Shown: positions 1-6,943 of the stretch, piece by piece
How the letters are laid out: each line of letters begins with the position of its first letter
Numbering within the stretch: position 1 is the first letter of the stretch
Assembly (NCBI GenBank): GCA_946611595.1
Contig: CAMODY010000046.1
Location: forward strand, 1 to 12,020
Length of the DNA: 12,020 nt
DNA from: an uncultured Clostridia bacterium
GTDB lineage: Bacteria > Bacillota > Clostridia > Lachnospirales > Lachnospiraceae
Direction: 5' to 3'
Translations under genes and position numbers: made by a program
The notes under the pieces: generated by a model
Told to the model about the DNA's origin: nothing
Seen by the model: only the letters and a program-made list of their open reading frames with translations
The model's database searches: none

Positions 1-573
1 GAACTGCTGGTTGCCAACTGTAGCATTATCTGTCTCTCTTATAAGCGTATCATATTCCGCCGGTTCATCTGAGCCTGTACTCTTTGACAGCCATTTGATG
101 GTAATTTTTTCAATGCTGACACCGTCCTGACTCACCTCCTCTTGAGGAGATGGAGCTGCCTTAAGCCTCATTCCCGGCAATCCATTCTGAAGCATGGACA
201 GCGTTGTCTGATTCAATTCCTCATTATCCAGAAGGGGCTCATCTTCCGATGCCTCTACTTCAGCCAGTGGATGCTTGCTGACATCCACCGCAATCTCTTC
301 TTTAGCTTCTCCCTGTGGAGCAACTTCTTCCACTTGCTCCTCTTCCTCATAGTTTTCCCCAGGATAAGGAGTCTCCGAAAAAGCCTCAGGTTCACTTATC
401 ACATCTGATTTTTCCTGAGAAGAGGTTTCCTGTTCCGCAGCTACATTTTCTGTCATCGTAGTGTTTTCATCTTCCGCCCTGACAGGTGTTATAGAAGAAA
501 AGCTGATACTACTAAGTAAAACTAATATAGCCAGAATAATAGCCGACAGCCGTTTTAACAGTCCTGAATTCAT
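1..573 (-). CDS. Secreted acidic surface protein, N-terminal part (3' end outside window)
   Basis: This reading frame stays open from its ATG at 573 to the window edge, giving 191 residues with no stop, so the gene is cut by the window. A ribosome binding site (AAGGGG, about 7 nt upstream) supports the start. Residues 1-33 form a classical signal peptide: Lys/Arg at 7-8, a hydrophobic core at about 11-29, and a likely cleavage site after V-R-A at 33. Residues 34-120 are low-complexity and very rich in Glu (for example EEEEQVEEV), as in linker regions of Gram-positive exported proteins. At about 152-163 a strand-like stretch (VSIEKITIKWLS) begins what looks like a folded module. Large clostridial adhesins with Cna-type repeats often begin this way, but too little is visible to name a family. 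The protein is likely extracellular and possibly wall-anchored; anchoring signals would lie outside the window. The gene is clear, the function is unknown. Confidence 0.8.
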   Translation of the reverse strand, partial: MNSGLLKRLSAIILAILVLLSSISFSSITPVRAEDENTTMTENVAAEQETSSQEKSDVISEPEAFSETPYPGENYEEEEQVEEVAPQGEAKEEIAVDVSKHPLAEVEASEDEPLLDNEELNQTTLSMLQNGLPGMRLKAAPSPQEEVSQDGVSIEKITIKWLSKSTGSDEPAEYDTLIRETDNATVGNQQF

Positions 574-629
574 ATTTATCCCCTTACCCTTATTTTTAGC
601 TATAATCTCCTAATTACAGCATTCTGTTC

Positions 630-656
630 ATTCTATAGCCGTTTTTGCCTTGTCAA
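630..656 (-). promoter_or_regulatory. Candidate sigma-A promoter of the secreted-protein gene
   Basis: Read on the minus strand there is a perfect -35 box TTGACA (651-656) and a -10-like TAGAAT (630-635, five of six matches). The spacing is 15 bp, shorter than the ideal 17. Transcription would begin around 623, giving a leader of about 50 nt before the ATG at 573. Confidence 0.45.
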
Positions 657-796
657 ATATACATGAATAATAATTGCAGCCTACGTACAACATATACTTA
701 TCCACATTAAGAAAATTATAGCATAACTGCGAAATTGATTCCATATTATTTCAAGGTTTTAATTATTATATTCATGCACTGAAAAAACGCCATTCT

Positions 797-835
797 AAAA
801 GTAAAAGGACAGCGGCTCCTTGCCCCCTGTCCTTT
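797..835 (-). terminator. Intrinsic terminator downstream of pgeF
   Basis: A 9-bp perfect stem (AAAGGACAG at 804-812 with CTGTCCTTT at 827-835) encloses a second small stem (GGC/GCC). On the minus strand it is followed by a T-rich stretch (CCTTTTACTTTTAG). It lies about 75 nt past the pgeF stop and probably ends the yraN-pgeF transcript. The T tract is interrupted, so efficiency is uncertain. Confidence 0.6.
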
Positions 836-908
836 CTATCCGGTCTAACAATTACCTATTAATTATTTCCTATATTGTTAGCAAAATCGTACAGAAATTT
901 GTATCCAT

Positions 909-1847
909 TTAATTAGATCTGATTTCATTCTCCTTTTTAAAACTCGGCAGCAAATTCTTAAATAGTTCCGGATCTACCGGCGGCTCCGGCTTCAGCATCA
1001 AAACTGCTGCCAGATTACCCCGTTTTCCCTTAGTAAAGCGATGAGAGAACAACAGCTCCGGATTATGGTTCGTACAGATATCTGTGACATGAATATTCGC
1101 CGGCAAAGCCCCCGCTTTAAGCAAGGTTATTTCAATTGCCTTCCAAAGATTCAACTGAAAGTGTTCTGCATCTTTTCCCTCTCTAAAAATCAGATTCATC
1201 TCTTCTTCGCTATATTCTTTAGAGAACGCTTCATAAAGATCTGCACTTACCTCATAGCAGTCCTGGCAAATGGAAGGACCAATGCAGGCAATGATATCTT
1301 CCGCTCTGCTACCATACTCTGCCTTCATCAGCTCAATTGCCTTGGCAGAAATCTGTCCAACAGTGCCTTTCCAGCCGGAGTGTACAAGACCGATTGCCTG
1401 ATGCTCCGGATCATAAAGATAGACCGGCACACAATCGGCAAATAAGAGGCAGAGTGCTACGCCAGGCTCATTTGTAACGAAGCCATCTACAGCATCATAG
1501 TCTCTTGGTTTTACCAGCCCCTTCCCGCGATCTTCAGAAGTAGCAATCCGGATATTCGTTGTATGTTCCTGACGGGAGATAACAATATTGTTGTAGTTTA
1601 TCCCAATCGCCTGAGCAAAAGCCCGGTAATTAAAGAAGACATTCTCTCCTTCATCATCATTGTTAAGGCCAAGATTCATGGACTTATAAATGCCCTTGCT
1701 AAATCCGCCTCTGCGGGTAGAAAACGCATTGACCAGCTGTTCCTCAAATGCATCCAGCACAGGGAATGTGATATATGTGACTCGTTCTTTCTTCCTTAAC
1801 TTTGTCTCGTTATTCTGTTTTGGTGTATATATGATTTTTTCTGCCAT
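909..1847 (-). CDS. pgeF: PgeF/YfiH-family peptidoglycan editing factor (multicopper-polyphenol-oxidase-like, DUF152)
   Basis: This 312-residue protein matches the YfiH/YlmD/PgeF family, cytoplasmic proteins of laccase-like fold. E. coli YfiH removes wrongly incorporated residues from peptidoglycan precursors; other members show purine-nucleoside phosphorylase/deaminase activity, so the substrate here is open. The family metal-site residues are visible: His95 (SRQEHTT), Cys139 (FADCVPV) and His156 (GLVHSGWKGT). Other conserved blocks are the N-terminal STRRGGFSKG (43-52), IGPSICQDCYEV (189-200) and the C-terminal DICTNHNPELLFSHR (256-270). It is longer than typical members (about 240-280 residues) through roughly 20 charged residues at the N-terminus and a 25-residue C-terminal tail. 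An AGGA-type ribosome binding site sits about 9 nt before the chosen ATG. It follows the yraN-family gene by 54 bp and is probably cotranscribed with it. Confidence 0.93.
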   Translation of the reverse strand: MAEKIIYTPKQNNETKLRKKERVTYITFPVLDAFEEQLVNAFSTRRGGFSKGIYKSMNLGLNNDDEGENVFFNYRAFAQAIGINYNNIVISRQEHTTNIRIATSEDRGKGLVKPRDYDAVDGFVTNEPGVALCLLFADCVPVYLYDPEHQAIGLVHSGWKGTVGQISAKAIELMKAEYGSRAEDIIACIGPSICQDCYEVSADLYEAFSKEYSEEEMNLIFREGKDAEHFQLNLWKAIEITLLKAGALPANIHVTDICTNHNPELLFSHRFTKGKRGNLAAVLMLKPEPPVDPELFKNLLPSFKKENEIRSN

Positions 1848-1901
1848 AGAATTATTCCTGTCTTTTTATTCTTGTGGTCCAACCCCACAAAAGTTAGAAA
1901 A

Positions 1902-2249
1902 CTATGCCTGCCAGGCGTTTTTGATATGCCGGATCTCATCCCCATCGATGAGGACTGCATCAAAACGATAGTATCCGTTCAAAGGGAGCCTGTTCATTTT
2001 AATGTAGATTTTCGCAACCTTCATGATCGTTAGCTGCTTCTTTCTGGGAATTGCAAATTCTGCACCGCCATGCGATCGGTCTTTACGGTACTTTACTTCT
2101 AAGAATACCAGCGTCTCCCTGTCCCAGGCAATAATATCGATCTCTCCAAGCTGCGTTCGGTAATTGGTCTCTATGACCTCCATGCCCTCCTCTTCGATAT
2201 AGGCACAGGCCCTCTGTTCGTACCTGGTTCCAACTTCTCTTTTATTCAT
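1902..2249 (-). CDS. YraN/UPF0102 family putative endonuclease
   Basis: This 115-residue protein has the usual length of the UPF0102 (YraN) family, small cytoplasmic proteins with a restriction-endonuclease-like fold whose cellular role is not established. It opens with the family signature N-K-R-x-x-G-x-x-Y-E-x-x-A (residues 2-14). It carries the PD-(D/E)xK-like core: Glu36 and Asp38 in LGEIDIIA, then Glu51-Val-Lys53 in VFLEVKYR. The segment YYRFDAVLID (about 93-102) matches the family's last strand. The ribosome binding site is weak (AAGTGA close to the ATG), but the conserved N-terminus fixes the start. A good promoter lies just upstream (2285-2313), after the azlD stop, so this gene and pgeF are probably a two-gene unit. 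Confidence 0.92.
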   Translation of the reverse strand: MNKREVGTRYEQRACAYIEEEGMEVIETNYRTQLGEIDIIAWDRETLVFLEVKYRKDRSHGGAEFAIPRKKQLTIMKVAKIYIKMNRLPLNGYYRFDAVLIDGDEIRHIKNAWQA

Positions 2250-2284
2250 TTTTCACTTAATTACAGTACATGAAAGTAAGAGTC

Positions 2285-2313
2285 ATTATAGATGCTTTTC
2301 TTTGAATCTGCAA
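2285..2313 (-). promoter_or_regulatory. Candidate sigma-A promoter for yraN-pgeF
   Basis: On the minus strand TTGCAG (2308-2313) and a perfect TATAAT (2285-2290) are separated by exactly 17 bp. The -35 box begins immediately after the azlD stop codon, and transcription would start near 2278, about 28 nt before the yraN-family ATG. The -35 match is only partial. Confidence 0.5.
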
Positions 2314-2314
2314 A

Positions 2315-2626
2315 TCAGAACACCAGCTGTATCAGCAGCATATAGATCACGGTTCCGCCTAAAATACTGATCAAGGAATTTCGTCTCCAGATCTGAAGAC
2401 CAACGACACATGCCGCTGCGATAAGCTCTGGCGCGCCAAACGGCGCAGAGGTCCAGGCGACATCTTTCAGACAAAAGATCACAAGCATTCCGATGATTGC
2501 AGAAGGCAGAACCTGTCCCAGATATGAGATAAACGGCGGCACTGTTTTTCGAAACACGATAAACGGAAGGAAACGCAGCAGCATAGTAACAACAGCCATG
2601 ATAGCGATCAGGATGGAGACTCTCAT
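2315..2626 (-). CDS. azlD: AzlD family branched-chain amino acid transport protein (small subunit)
   Basis: AzlD proteins are the small membrane partners of AzlC; the pair exports branched-chain amino acids or toxic analogues such as azaleucine. This 103-residue protein has the family's length and shows about four hydrophobic segments (roughly 3-22, 33-53, 66-80 and 84-102). The conserved TMLLRFLPF motif is at 14-22, and PSAIIGMLVIFCLKD lies near 41-55. Its ATG overlaps the azlC stop in an ATGA arrangement, and a strong GGAGG ribosome binding site inside the end of azlC lies 7 nt upstream, so the two are translationally coupled. The gene ends just before the promoter of the next unit. The exact exported substrate cannot be read from the sequence. 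Confidence 0.93.
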   Translation of the reverse strand: MRVSILIAIMAVVTMLLRFLPFIVFRKTVPPFISYLGQVLPSAIIGMLVIFCLKDVAWTSAPFGAPELIAAACVVGLQIWRRNSLISILGGTVIYMLLIQLVF

Positions 2627-3348
2627 TCTTTCGCCTCCTTTCTGCTTTTCCGGTTTCTAAGCAGTGACAGGATCAAAGTAATGATCAGCATTGCCGGAAT
2701 CAGAAAGCGGTCCGTTCCAAAGATCACAAGACAGATGGCGGTACTGATCAGACCGGTAAGCGCCGGGATATGGTCTTTTGTACTGAGCCACTGCTCTGTA
2801 AAAGAAGCGATAAAGAGAGCTGTCATGGAAAACTCAATGCCCGCTGTGGAAAAAGGAAGGATGGCGCCTAAGAGACTTCCAAGCACGCTTCCTAATACCC
2901 AATAAGTTTGATTAAAAAGAGAGACCCAGAAACGATAGAAATTGGCATGTTCTTCATCCGGCGTCTTGCCATCGCACAAAAGCGAATACGTCTCATCGGT
3001 CAGAGCAAAGATCATGTAAGGTTTGAACTTTCCTGCATCCTTGTATTTTTCAACCATCGAAATACTGTAAAAGAGATGTCTGGCATTTACCATGAGCGTA
3101 GTCAGGATGGTTGTAAGGATTGAAGCACCTCCAGCAATCAGACTGACTCCAACATACTGCATGGAACCTGCAAAAATAAAAACACTCATAGAAAGTGCCC
3201 AAATAACACCATAGCCGGCATCCCTAAGTAAGATGCCGAAGCCGATGCCCAGAATAATATAGCCTGCCATAACAGGCAGCGAAGTTATGAATGCTTTCTT
3301 TACTATTTGCTGCTTACTCAGTTCCATTTTCTGTTGGTATATCCTCAT
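2623..3348 (-). CDS. azlC: AzlC family branched-chain amino acid permease (large subunit)
   Basis: This 241-residue integral membrane protein matches the AzlC family (E. coli YgaZ), the large component of a branched-chain amino acid exporter. Conserved features are the hydrophobic pair around 22-40 (LPVMAGYIILGIGFGIL), the GSMQYVGVSL block at 61-70, VNARHLFYSISM at 87-98 and LTDETYSLL at 106-114. Further membrane segments lie near 140-155, 195-212 and 217-230, before a basic Arg/Lys tail on the cytoplasmic side. The start is uncertain: the first ATG (3348) has no ribosome binding site and touches the U-tract of a hairpin (3349-3389), whereas Met8 (3327) would lie about 15 nt from a GAGG. No separate promoter for azlCD is evident, so expression may depend on read-through of that hairpin from the upstream operon. 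Confidence 0.92.
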   Translation of the reverse strand: MRIYQQKMELSKQQIVKKAFITSLPVMAGYIILGIGFGILLRDAGYGVIWALSMSVFIFAGSMQYVGVSLIAGGASILTTILTTLMVNARHLFYSISMVEKYKDAGKFKPYMIFALTDETYSLLCDGKTPDEEHANFYRFWVSLFNQTYWVLGSVLGSLLGAILPFSTAGIEFSMTALFIASFTEQWLSTKDHIPALTGLISTAICLVIFGTDRFLIPAMLIITLILSLLRNRKSRKEAKE

Positions 3349-3389
3349 AAAACAAAGAAGCTGTGATTTCCCATAAATTCACAGCTTCT
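3349..3389 (-). terminator. Intrinsic terminator or attenuator between the DUF2284 gene and azlC
   Basis: An 11-bp perfect stem (AGAAGCTGTGA at 3356-3366 with TCACAGCTTCT at 3379-3389) has a 12-nt loop. On the minus strand it is followed by TTGTTTT, a classical intrinsic terminator. It lies about 70 nt past the DUF2284 stop and ends right at the first possible azlC ATG, so it could also act as an attenuator for azlCD. The plus strand has a weaker T run. Confidence 0.8.
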
Positions 3390-3457
3390 GTTTTAATATA
3401 ATCTAGTTTTAAATAAAATGCTGAATTTCAAGTTTTATAATGAAGAGCTGTCTTCAA

Positions 3458-3997
3458 TTACTCATTATACAGGAAGCAGCCGGAATAGCACATCTTTCCA
3501 GGGCCATAGTTGTATGCGACACCATTCTGCTTGCAGACATCGGATACATAAAGGCCGAAAGCTTCCATAGAAGACATCATCTTATCCGGGAAGCGACATG
3601 GCTCATCCGGATAAGCGCATTTAGCGCAGATTGTACATGCGCCGTCTGCTAAAGGAAGAAGATCCTCTATCACTTCTTTCAGTTTATTAACACACTCACG
3701 GTATCTTTCATCGTGATTTTCTTTCACTTCCATGATACCTTCAAAATCCAGGCTGTCTTCGATATCACCAACCGTCTGTACCAGAATGCCATGTGAATAC
3801 TGTTTCATTTTTGCAGCGCACTCTTCAATCTCGCCGCATCCCGGAGGACAGCTCCAGCACGCATCATACTTCCCACAAGTATTGACTGCGCACATATCCC
3901 TTACTTCCGGAAGCGCTTTTAAGGTGCCAACATCCAGCTCGGCTACTGTCTCAAATCCACAGTCTCTGGCAATCTGAAGTAATTGTTCCTTATCCAT
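3458..3997 (-). CDS. DUF2284 family cysteine-rich predicted metal-binding protein
   Basis: This 179-residue soluble protein contains 14 cysteines. They cluster in an N-terminal group (Cys36, 41, 47, 50, 54, 60; including CWSCPPGCGEIEEC), a central ferredoxin-like run (Cys121, 124, 127, 134; CTICAKCAYPDEPC) and a C-terminal pair (Cys170, Cys174; GPGKMCYSGCFLYNE). This is the pattern of DUF2284, annotated as predicted metal-binding and probably an iron-sulfur carrier. Its biochemical role is not known to me. It starts 11 bp after the corrinoid-activating ATPase gene, with a strong AGGAGAGG ribosome binding site in the gap, so the two are almost certainly cotranscribed. I infer a role in electron delivery or metal handling for corrinoid reactivation. 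The family assignment is secure, the function is not. Confidence 0.88.
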   Translation of the reverse strand: MDKEQLLQIARDCGFETVAELDVGTLKALPEVRDMCAVNTCGKYDACWSCPPGCGEIEECAAKMKQYSHGILVQTVGDIEDSLDFEGIMEVKENHDERYRECVNKLKEVIEDLLPLADGACTICAKCAYPDEPCRFPDKMMSSMEAFGLYVSDVCKQNGVAYNYGPGKMCYSGCFLYNE

Positions 3998-4008
3998 ATT
4001 TCCTCTCC

Positions 4009-5832
4009 TTATTCGAACATCAAGTTATCTACAAACGTATCCTGGAAATCCGGGTGGGTTGCAAGCTCTAAGAACTCGACCTTCTCCGTGATCTTCTGTG
4101 CTCTTCTATACTCTTCAAAATTCAGCGTTGCAATCTTGGAGCCTTCTCCCGCTGCATTTCCGATCATTACAATACGGTCTTCAAGTTCCGGCGGAATCAT
4201 ACCGATCGCGCATGCGCTGTGCGGATCCATATAGTTTCCAAATGCACCTGCAATCAAGACCTTCTTGATATCGCCAATCTTGATTCCAAGACGATCAGCC
4301 ATCAGATCGATACCAGCGGCAATCGCGCCTTTGGCAAGCTGCACTTCACGAATATCTTTCTGAGACAGGAAGACCTCATCCTTAAGCATAATGGCATTAC
4401 CACTCTCAACTTTCGTCAATCGCTCAAGGTTTGCCTTCACGACATCGCTTGCATATTTCATATCGTCTTTTTCCGGATCAAAAAGTTTTCCGGCTTCATC
4501 GATGATCTCATTTTCAAGGCAGACAGCAACAGCGTCCATCAAACCGGAACCGCAGATACCCTCTGCTTTAATATCCTCAATTACATGGCAGTCAAGCGTT
4601 CCATCTTCCGCAAGTTTGATATGATCGATCGCGCCATCTCTTCCGCGCATTCCGCATTCAATCTTCGCGCCTTCAAATGCAGGACCTGCTGCGGTTGAGC
4701 ACGCAATCATTCTCTCTTTACTTCCCATGACCATCTCACCGTTTGTTCCGATATCGATGGCCAGCGTCAGCTCTTCAATCTCATCAAAAGAAGAAGCCAA
4801 AAGAACGCCTGCTGTATCTGCGCCGACAAAGCCTGCAATGTTTGGAAGCATCTGCAGTTTTGCTGCCGGATTTACAAAGATATCTGCCTCTTTTGCAAGG
4901 ATGATGATCTCGTCATTTACTGATGTATTATATGGCGCATGAACTAACGGTTTCGGGGTGATGCCCATAAACAGATGATGCATACAGGTATTTCCAACAA
5001 TGGTAACAACATAGATCTTCTCTTTTGCAATCTCTGTATTGCCCTCTTCTTTTGCAGTTTGAAGAGCTTCATCGATCAGCTCATTCAGAGCTTTGCGGAT
5101 AACAGCTGACAGTGCGTCAACTCCTTTATCGATCGCATACTCGCTTCTTGCAATAACATCTGCACCATACTGACTCTGTGGGTTCAGCATGCTGGCATGA
5201 GAGATTTCTTTACCGTTTGAAAGATCTAAAAGATAACAAACAACGGATGTTGTTCCGATATCGAATGCTGCACCGTAGGTCTTAAAGGACTCATCCGGCG
5301 GAAGGATATCGATGATCTCGTTATTATAAAGAACAGCTGTTACGTTATAATCGTTATCTTCTAATGTATCAAATACTTTATCTAAGATTTTCGGATTGAC
5401 CGGAATCGTATCCACATCAATTCCAAACTTCGAGGAGACAGCTTCCTTTACACGCTGCCAATCAGAAGAGTTATCTCCCATCTGGCAACGCTCTACATGG
5501 ATCACTCCGGAGCGTACAGCAGGTGCAAGCTCGAACTGGCGTTGCATACCAGTCTCTAAAAGATGGTGTTCTGTCTCTTCGCGTACGATCAGCGTGATCT
5601 CATGATCTACCTCATGCTGGCAGGCTTTTACGGTACTCGTTTTTACAGACTTGGCATCAGCCGCATCAATAAGCCCCTCTGCAACATCGACCAGGCATTT
5701 TCCGCAAGTGCCCTGGCCACCGCAAGGTGCATCTGGATGTAGTCCCGCCTGAATCTGGGCATCCAGATAGGTCGTTCCTGCTTCAACCTCTATGATTTTA
5801 TCAATCGGTAGAATCTTTACTTTACAAGCCAT
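4009..5832 (-). CDS. Corrinoid-activating ATPase: [2Fe-2S] ferredoxin domain plus ASKHA (DUF4445) domain, RamA/RACo-like
   Basis: Proteins of this architecture use ATP and low-potential electrons to return inactive Co(II) corrinoid proteins to Co(I), serving methyltransferase systems or CODH/ACS. From the start used here (607 residues) the N-terminus is a plant-type [2Fe-2S] domain with Cys37, Cys43, Cys46 and Cys71. A linker domain follows, then an actin-like ATPase fold: DIGTTS (191-196, phosphate 1), IVGNTCMHHLFMG (278-290), DIGTNGE (360-366, phosphate 2), ACSTAAGPAFEGA (377-389) and LIAGAFGNY (526-534, adenosine site). An in-frame ATG at 5853 would add seven residues but has no ribosome binding site; the ATG at 5832 has GGAGG eight bases upstream, so I prefer it. 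The DUF2284 gene follows after 11 bp. No corrinoid protein or methyltransferase is in the window, so the client is unknown. Confidence 0.92.
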   Translation of the reverse strand: MACKVKILPIDKIIEVEAGTTYLDAQIQAGLHPDAPCGGQGTCGKCLVDVAEGLIDAADAKSVKTSTVKACQHEVDHEITLIVREETEHHLLETGMQRQFELAPAVRSGVIHVERCQMGDNSSDWQRVKEAVSSKFGIDVDTIPVNPKILDKVFDTLEDNDYNVTAVLYNNEIIDILPPDESFKTYGAAFDIGTTSVVCYLLDLSNGKEISHASMLNPQSQYGADVIARSEYAIDKGVDALSAVIRKALNELIDEALQTAKEEGNTEIAKEKIYVVTIVGNTCMHHLFMGITPKPLVHAPYNTSVNDEIIILAKEADIFVNPAAKLQMLPNIAGFVGADTAGVLLASSFDEIEELTLAIDIGTNGEMVMGSKERMIACSTAAGPAFEGAKIECGMRGRDGAIDHIKLAEDGTLDCHVIEDIKAEGICGSGLMDAVAVCLENEIIDEAGKLFDPEKDDMKYASDVVKANLERLTKVESGNAIMLKDEVFLSQKDIREVQLAKGAIAAGIDLMADRLGIKIGDIKKVLIAGAFGNYMDPHSACAIGMIPPELEDRIVMIGNAAGEGSKIATLNFEEYRRAQKITEKVEFLELATHPDFQDTFVDNLMFE

Positions 5833-5845
5833 ATCCTTCTCCTCC
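5833..5845 (-). promoter_or_regulatory. Ribosome binding site deciding the start of the corrinoid-activating ATPase
   Basis: Read on the minus strand, GGAGGAGAAGGAT lies directly before the ATG at 5832, with GGAGG (5841-5845) at an 8-nt spacing. The upstream in-frame ATG at 5853 is preceded only by an A-run, so it is the less likely start. Confidence 0.8.
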
Positions 5846-5869
5846 ATACTCATATCTTTTTTGAGTATT

Positions 5870-5937
5870 CAGATTGCATCGTACTAAAACAATCTGTCTA
5901 TATGAATCATTATAAAATTACCTTGTCGTTAAGACAA
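5870..5937 (-). promoter_or_regulatory. Candidate promoter with dyad and structured leader of the corrinoid-activating ATPase operon
   Basis: On the minus strand TTGTCT (5932-5937) and a perfect TATAAT (5909-5914) are 17 bp apart, with transcription expected near 5902. The -35 box is part of a dyad (CTTGTC at 5933-5938 against GACAAG at 5922-5927, minus-strand reading), a possible operator; the same dyad could act as a weak hairpin behind the upstream hydrolase gene. In the leader, CAGATTG and CAATCTG (5890-5896 and 5870-5876) form a 7-bp inverted repeat upstream of the ribosome binding site. I do not recognise a known riboswitch. Confidence 0.5.
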
Positions 5938-5993
5938 GATAATAAGCTTTGGTTTTCTATTAAAATATTATTATATTGCATAGCATTCAGCCA

Positions 5994-6836
5994 TTATTCA
6001 TCCTCTTCTTCAGCTTCGAACACGCGATCCGGATCCACTAAAAATGTGCAGGCACCGCAGTCATACGCAAAGATCGTAAACCCATGGCGTTCTTCTTCCC
6101 TTGGCTCTACTTCTCCATGCATCATGCTCTCGCAGGCATCAAAGCATTCCCCAATATAATCCGGCTCCATTTTAAGCTGTGCATGTGATGCATAAAGAAC
6201 GTCAAAGCGCTCCTCCATGTCCTGCAGTTTCATTAAGCTAGCCGGATACTCATCTAAATTGCGGTGATCACCAAACATAAAGATATCGCCGGTCTGCACG
6301 GAATCACCCGGATATAAGGCGCGTGCATTCACATCCAATATTGCGATACTTCCATGCGTATGCCCCGGAATATGGATGATCTCAAGCGGATGGTTTCCGA
6401 GATCTATTGTATCGCCATCATTTACAAAGCGCATTTCTGGACCTGCTGCATTCTCATAAAGATCCTTGTGTTCTCTTTTATAAAGATGAGCATCCGCTTC
6501 ATGGATATAAAACCAGTCGAATTCATGATTACCCTGGCAATGATCGCCATCTCCATGGGTGTTGAGCAGTTCTAATGGAAAGCTGCCCTCTGCGCCGTCT
6601 ATATCAGCCTGGGTATAAATGACGGAGGCATCAGCCTCAATCTCCTCCCAGGAGCCTGCCCCTTTGGGTCCGTTCAGGATGGTCTGCGCAAGTTTTTTGA
6701 TACTTTCAAAATCGATACCGGAATCGATCAAAAGGGCTTTTTCATCGCCTTTCATTAAAAAGCAGCGAACAAAACCATCTTCAATACTCCATGCGCCATC
6801 ATATAATTTTATAATTTCATATTTCCGCTCATCCAT
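5994..6836 (-). CDS. MBL-fold metallo-hydrolase
   Basis: This 280-residue protein has the metallo-beta-lactamase fold used by hydrolases and some flavodi-iron oxidoreductases. The metal-site motifs run in family order: LLIDSG (35-40), T-H-G-D-G-D-H (93-99) in place of the usual HxHxDH, IPGHTHGS (156-163, with His159), YPGDS (175-179, with Asp178) and ASHAQ (216-220, with His218). Asp96 takes the place of the second histidine, a variant also found in other MBL subfamilies, so activity is expected. An insertion at about 52-88 precedes the motif, and the protein ends in an acidic tail (EAEEEDE). A GAGGT ribosome binding site 7 nt upstream fixes the start. It lies alone between two transcription units, with its own promoter and 160 bp before the next start. 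The substrate cannot be predicted; lactonase or thioesterase-like hydrolysis is possible. Confidence 0.9.
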   Translation of the reverse strand: MDERKYEIIKLYDGAWSIEDGFVRCFLMKGDEKALLIDSGIDFESIKKLAQTILNGPKGAGSWEEIEADASVIYTQADIDGAEGSFPLELLNTHGDGDHCQGNHEFDWFYIHEADAHLYKREHKDLYENAAGPEMRFVNDGDTIDLGNHPLEIIHIPGHTHGSIAILDVNARALYPGDSVQTGDIFMFGDHRNLDEYPASLMKLQDMEERFDVLYASHAQLKMEPDYIGECFDACESMMHGEVEPREEERHGFTIFAYDCGACTFLVDPDRVFEAEEEDE

Positions 6837-6899
6837 AGAAATACCTCTTTCTTGTGCAGTTGTTTTAACACAATCTTAAATACTGCTTTCGATTTTTTA

Positions 6900-6928
6900 A
6901 TTATATACCAGCATATATATTTCTACAA
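6900..6928 (-). promoter_or_regulatory. Candidate promoter of the MBL-fold hydrolase gene
   Basis: On the minus strand a perfect TATAAT (6900-6905) lies 17 bp downstream of TTGTAG (6923-6928, three of six matches). Transcription would start near 6893, about 57 nt before the ATG at 6836. A 14-bp perfect palindrome, TTGTATATATACAA (6936-6949), sits immediately upstream of the -35 region, but it also overlaps the U-tract of the preceding terminator. Confidence 0.45.
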
Positions 6929-6943
6929 ACAGCAGTTGTATAT

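Larger units (their letters stand above)
574..908. other. Intergenic region between pgeF and the secreted-protein gene
   Basis: This AT-rich gap of 335 bases holds a candidate minus-strand promoter for the secreted-protein gene (630-656) and a hairpin likely to terminate the pgeF transcript (804-835). I see no gene, RNA gene or repeat in the remaining bases. Confidence 0.6.

Noticed and set aside
142..408. Plus-strand open frame of 88 codons
   Set aside because: It lies antisense within the secreted-protein gene, has no convincing ribosome binding site, and its protein resembles no family. The minus-strand frame has a signal peptide and ribosome binding site.
1872..1890. TTGTGG/CCACAA stem-loop between the yraN-family gene and pgeF as a terminator
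   Set aside because: The stem is only 6 bp and is followed on the minus strand by an A-rich rather than a T-rich stretch.
5833..5853. Upstream ATG of the corrinoid-activating ATPase at 5853
   Set aside because: It has no ribosome binding site and lies beside a small inverted repeat (ATACTC/GAGTAT), while the ATG at 5832 has GGAGG at 8 nt.
5832..5993. Cobalamin riboswitch upstream of the corrinoid-activating ATPase
   Set aside because: The leader is only about 70 nt and shows no B12-box-like sequence; a cobalamin riboswitch needs roughly 200 nt.
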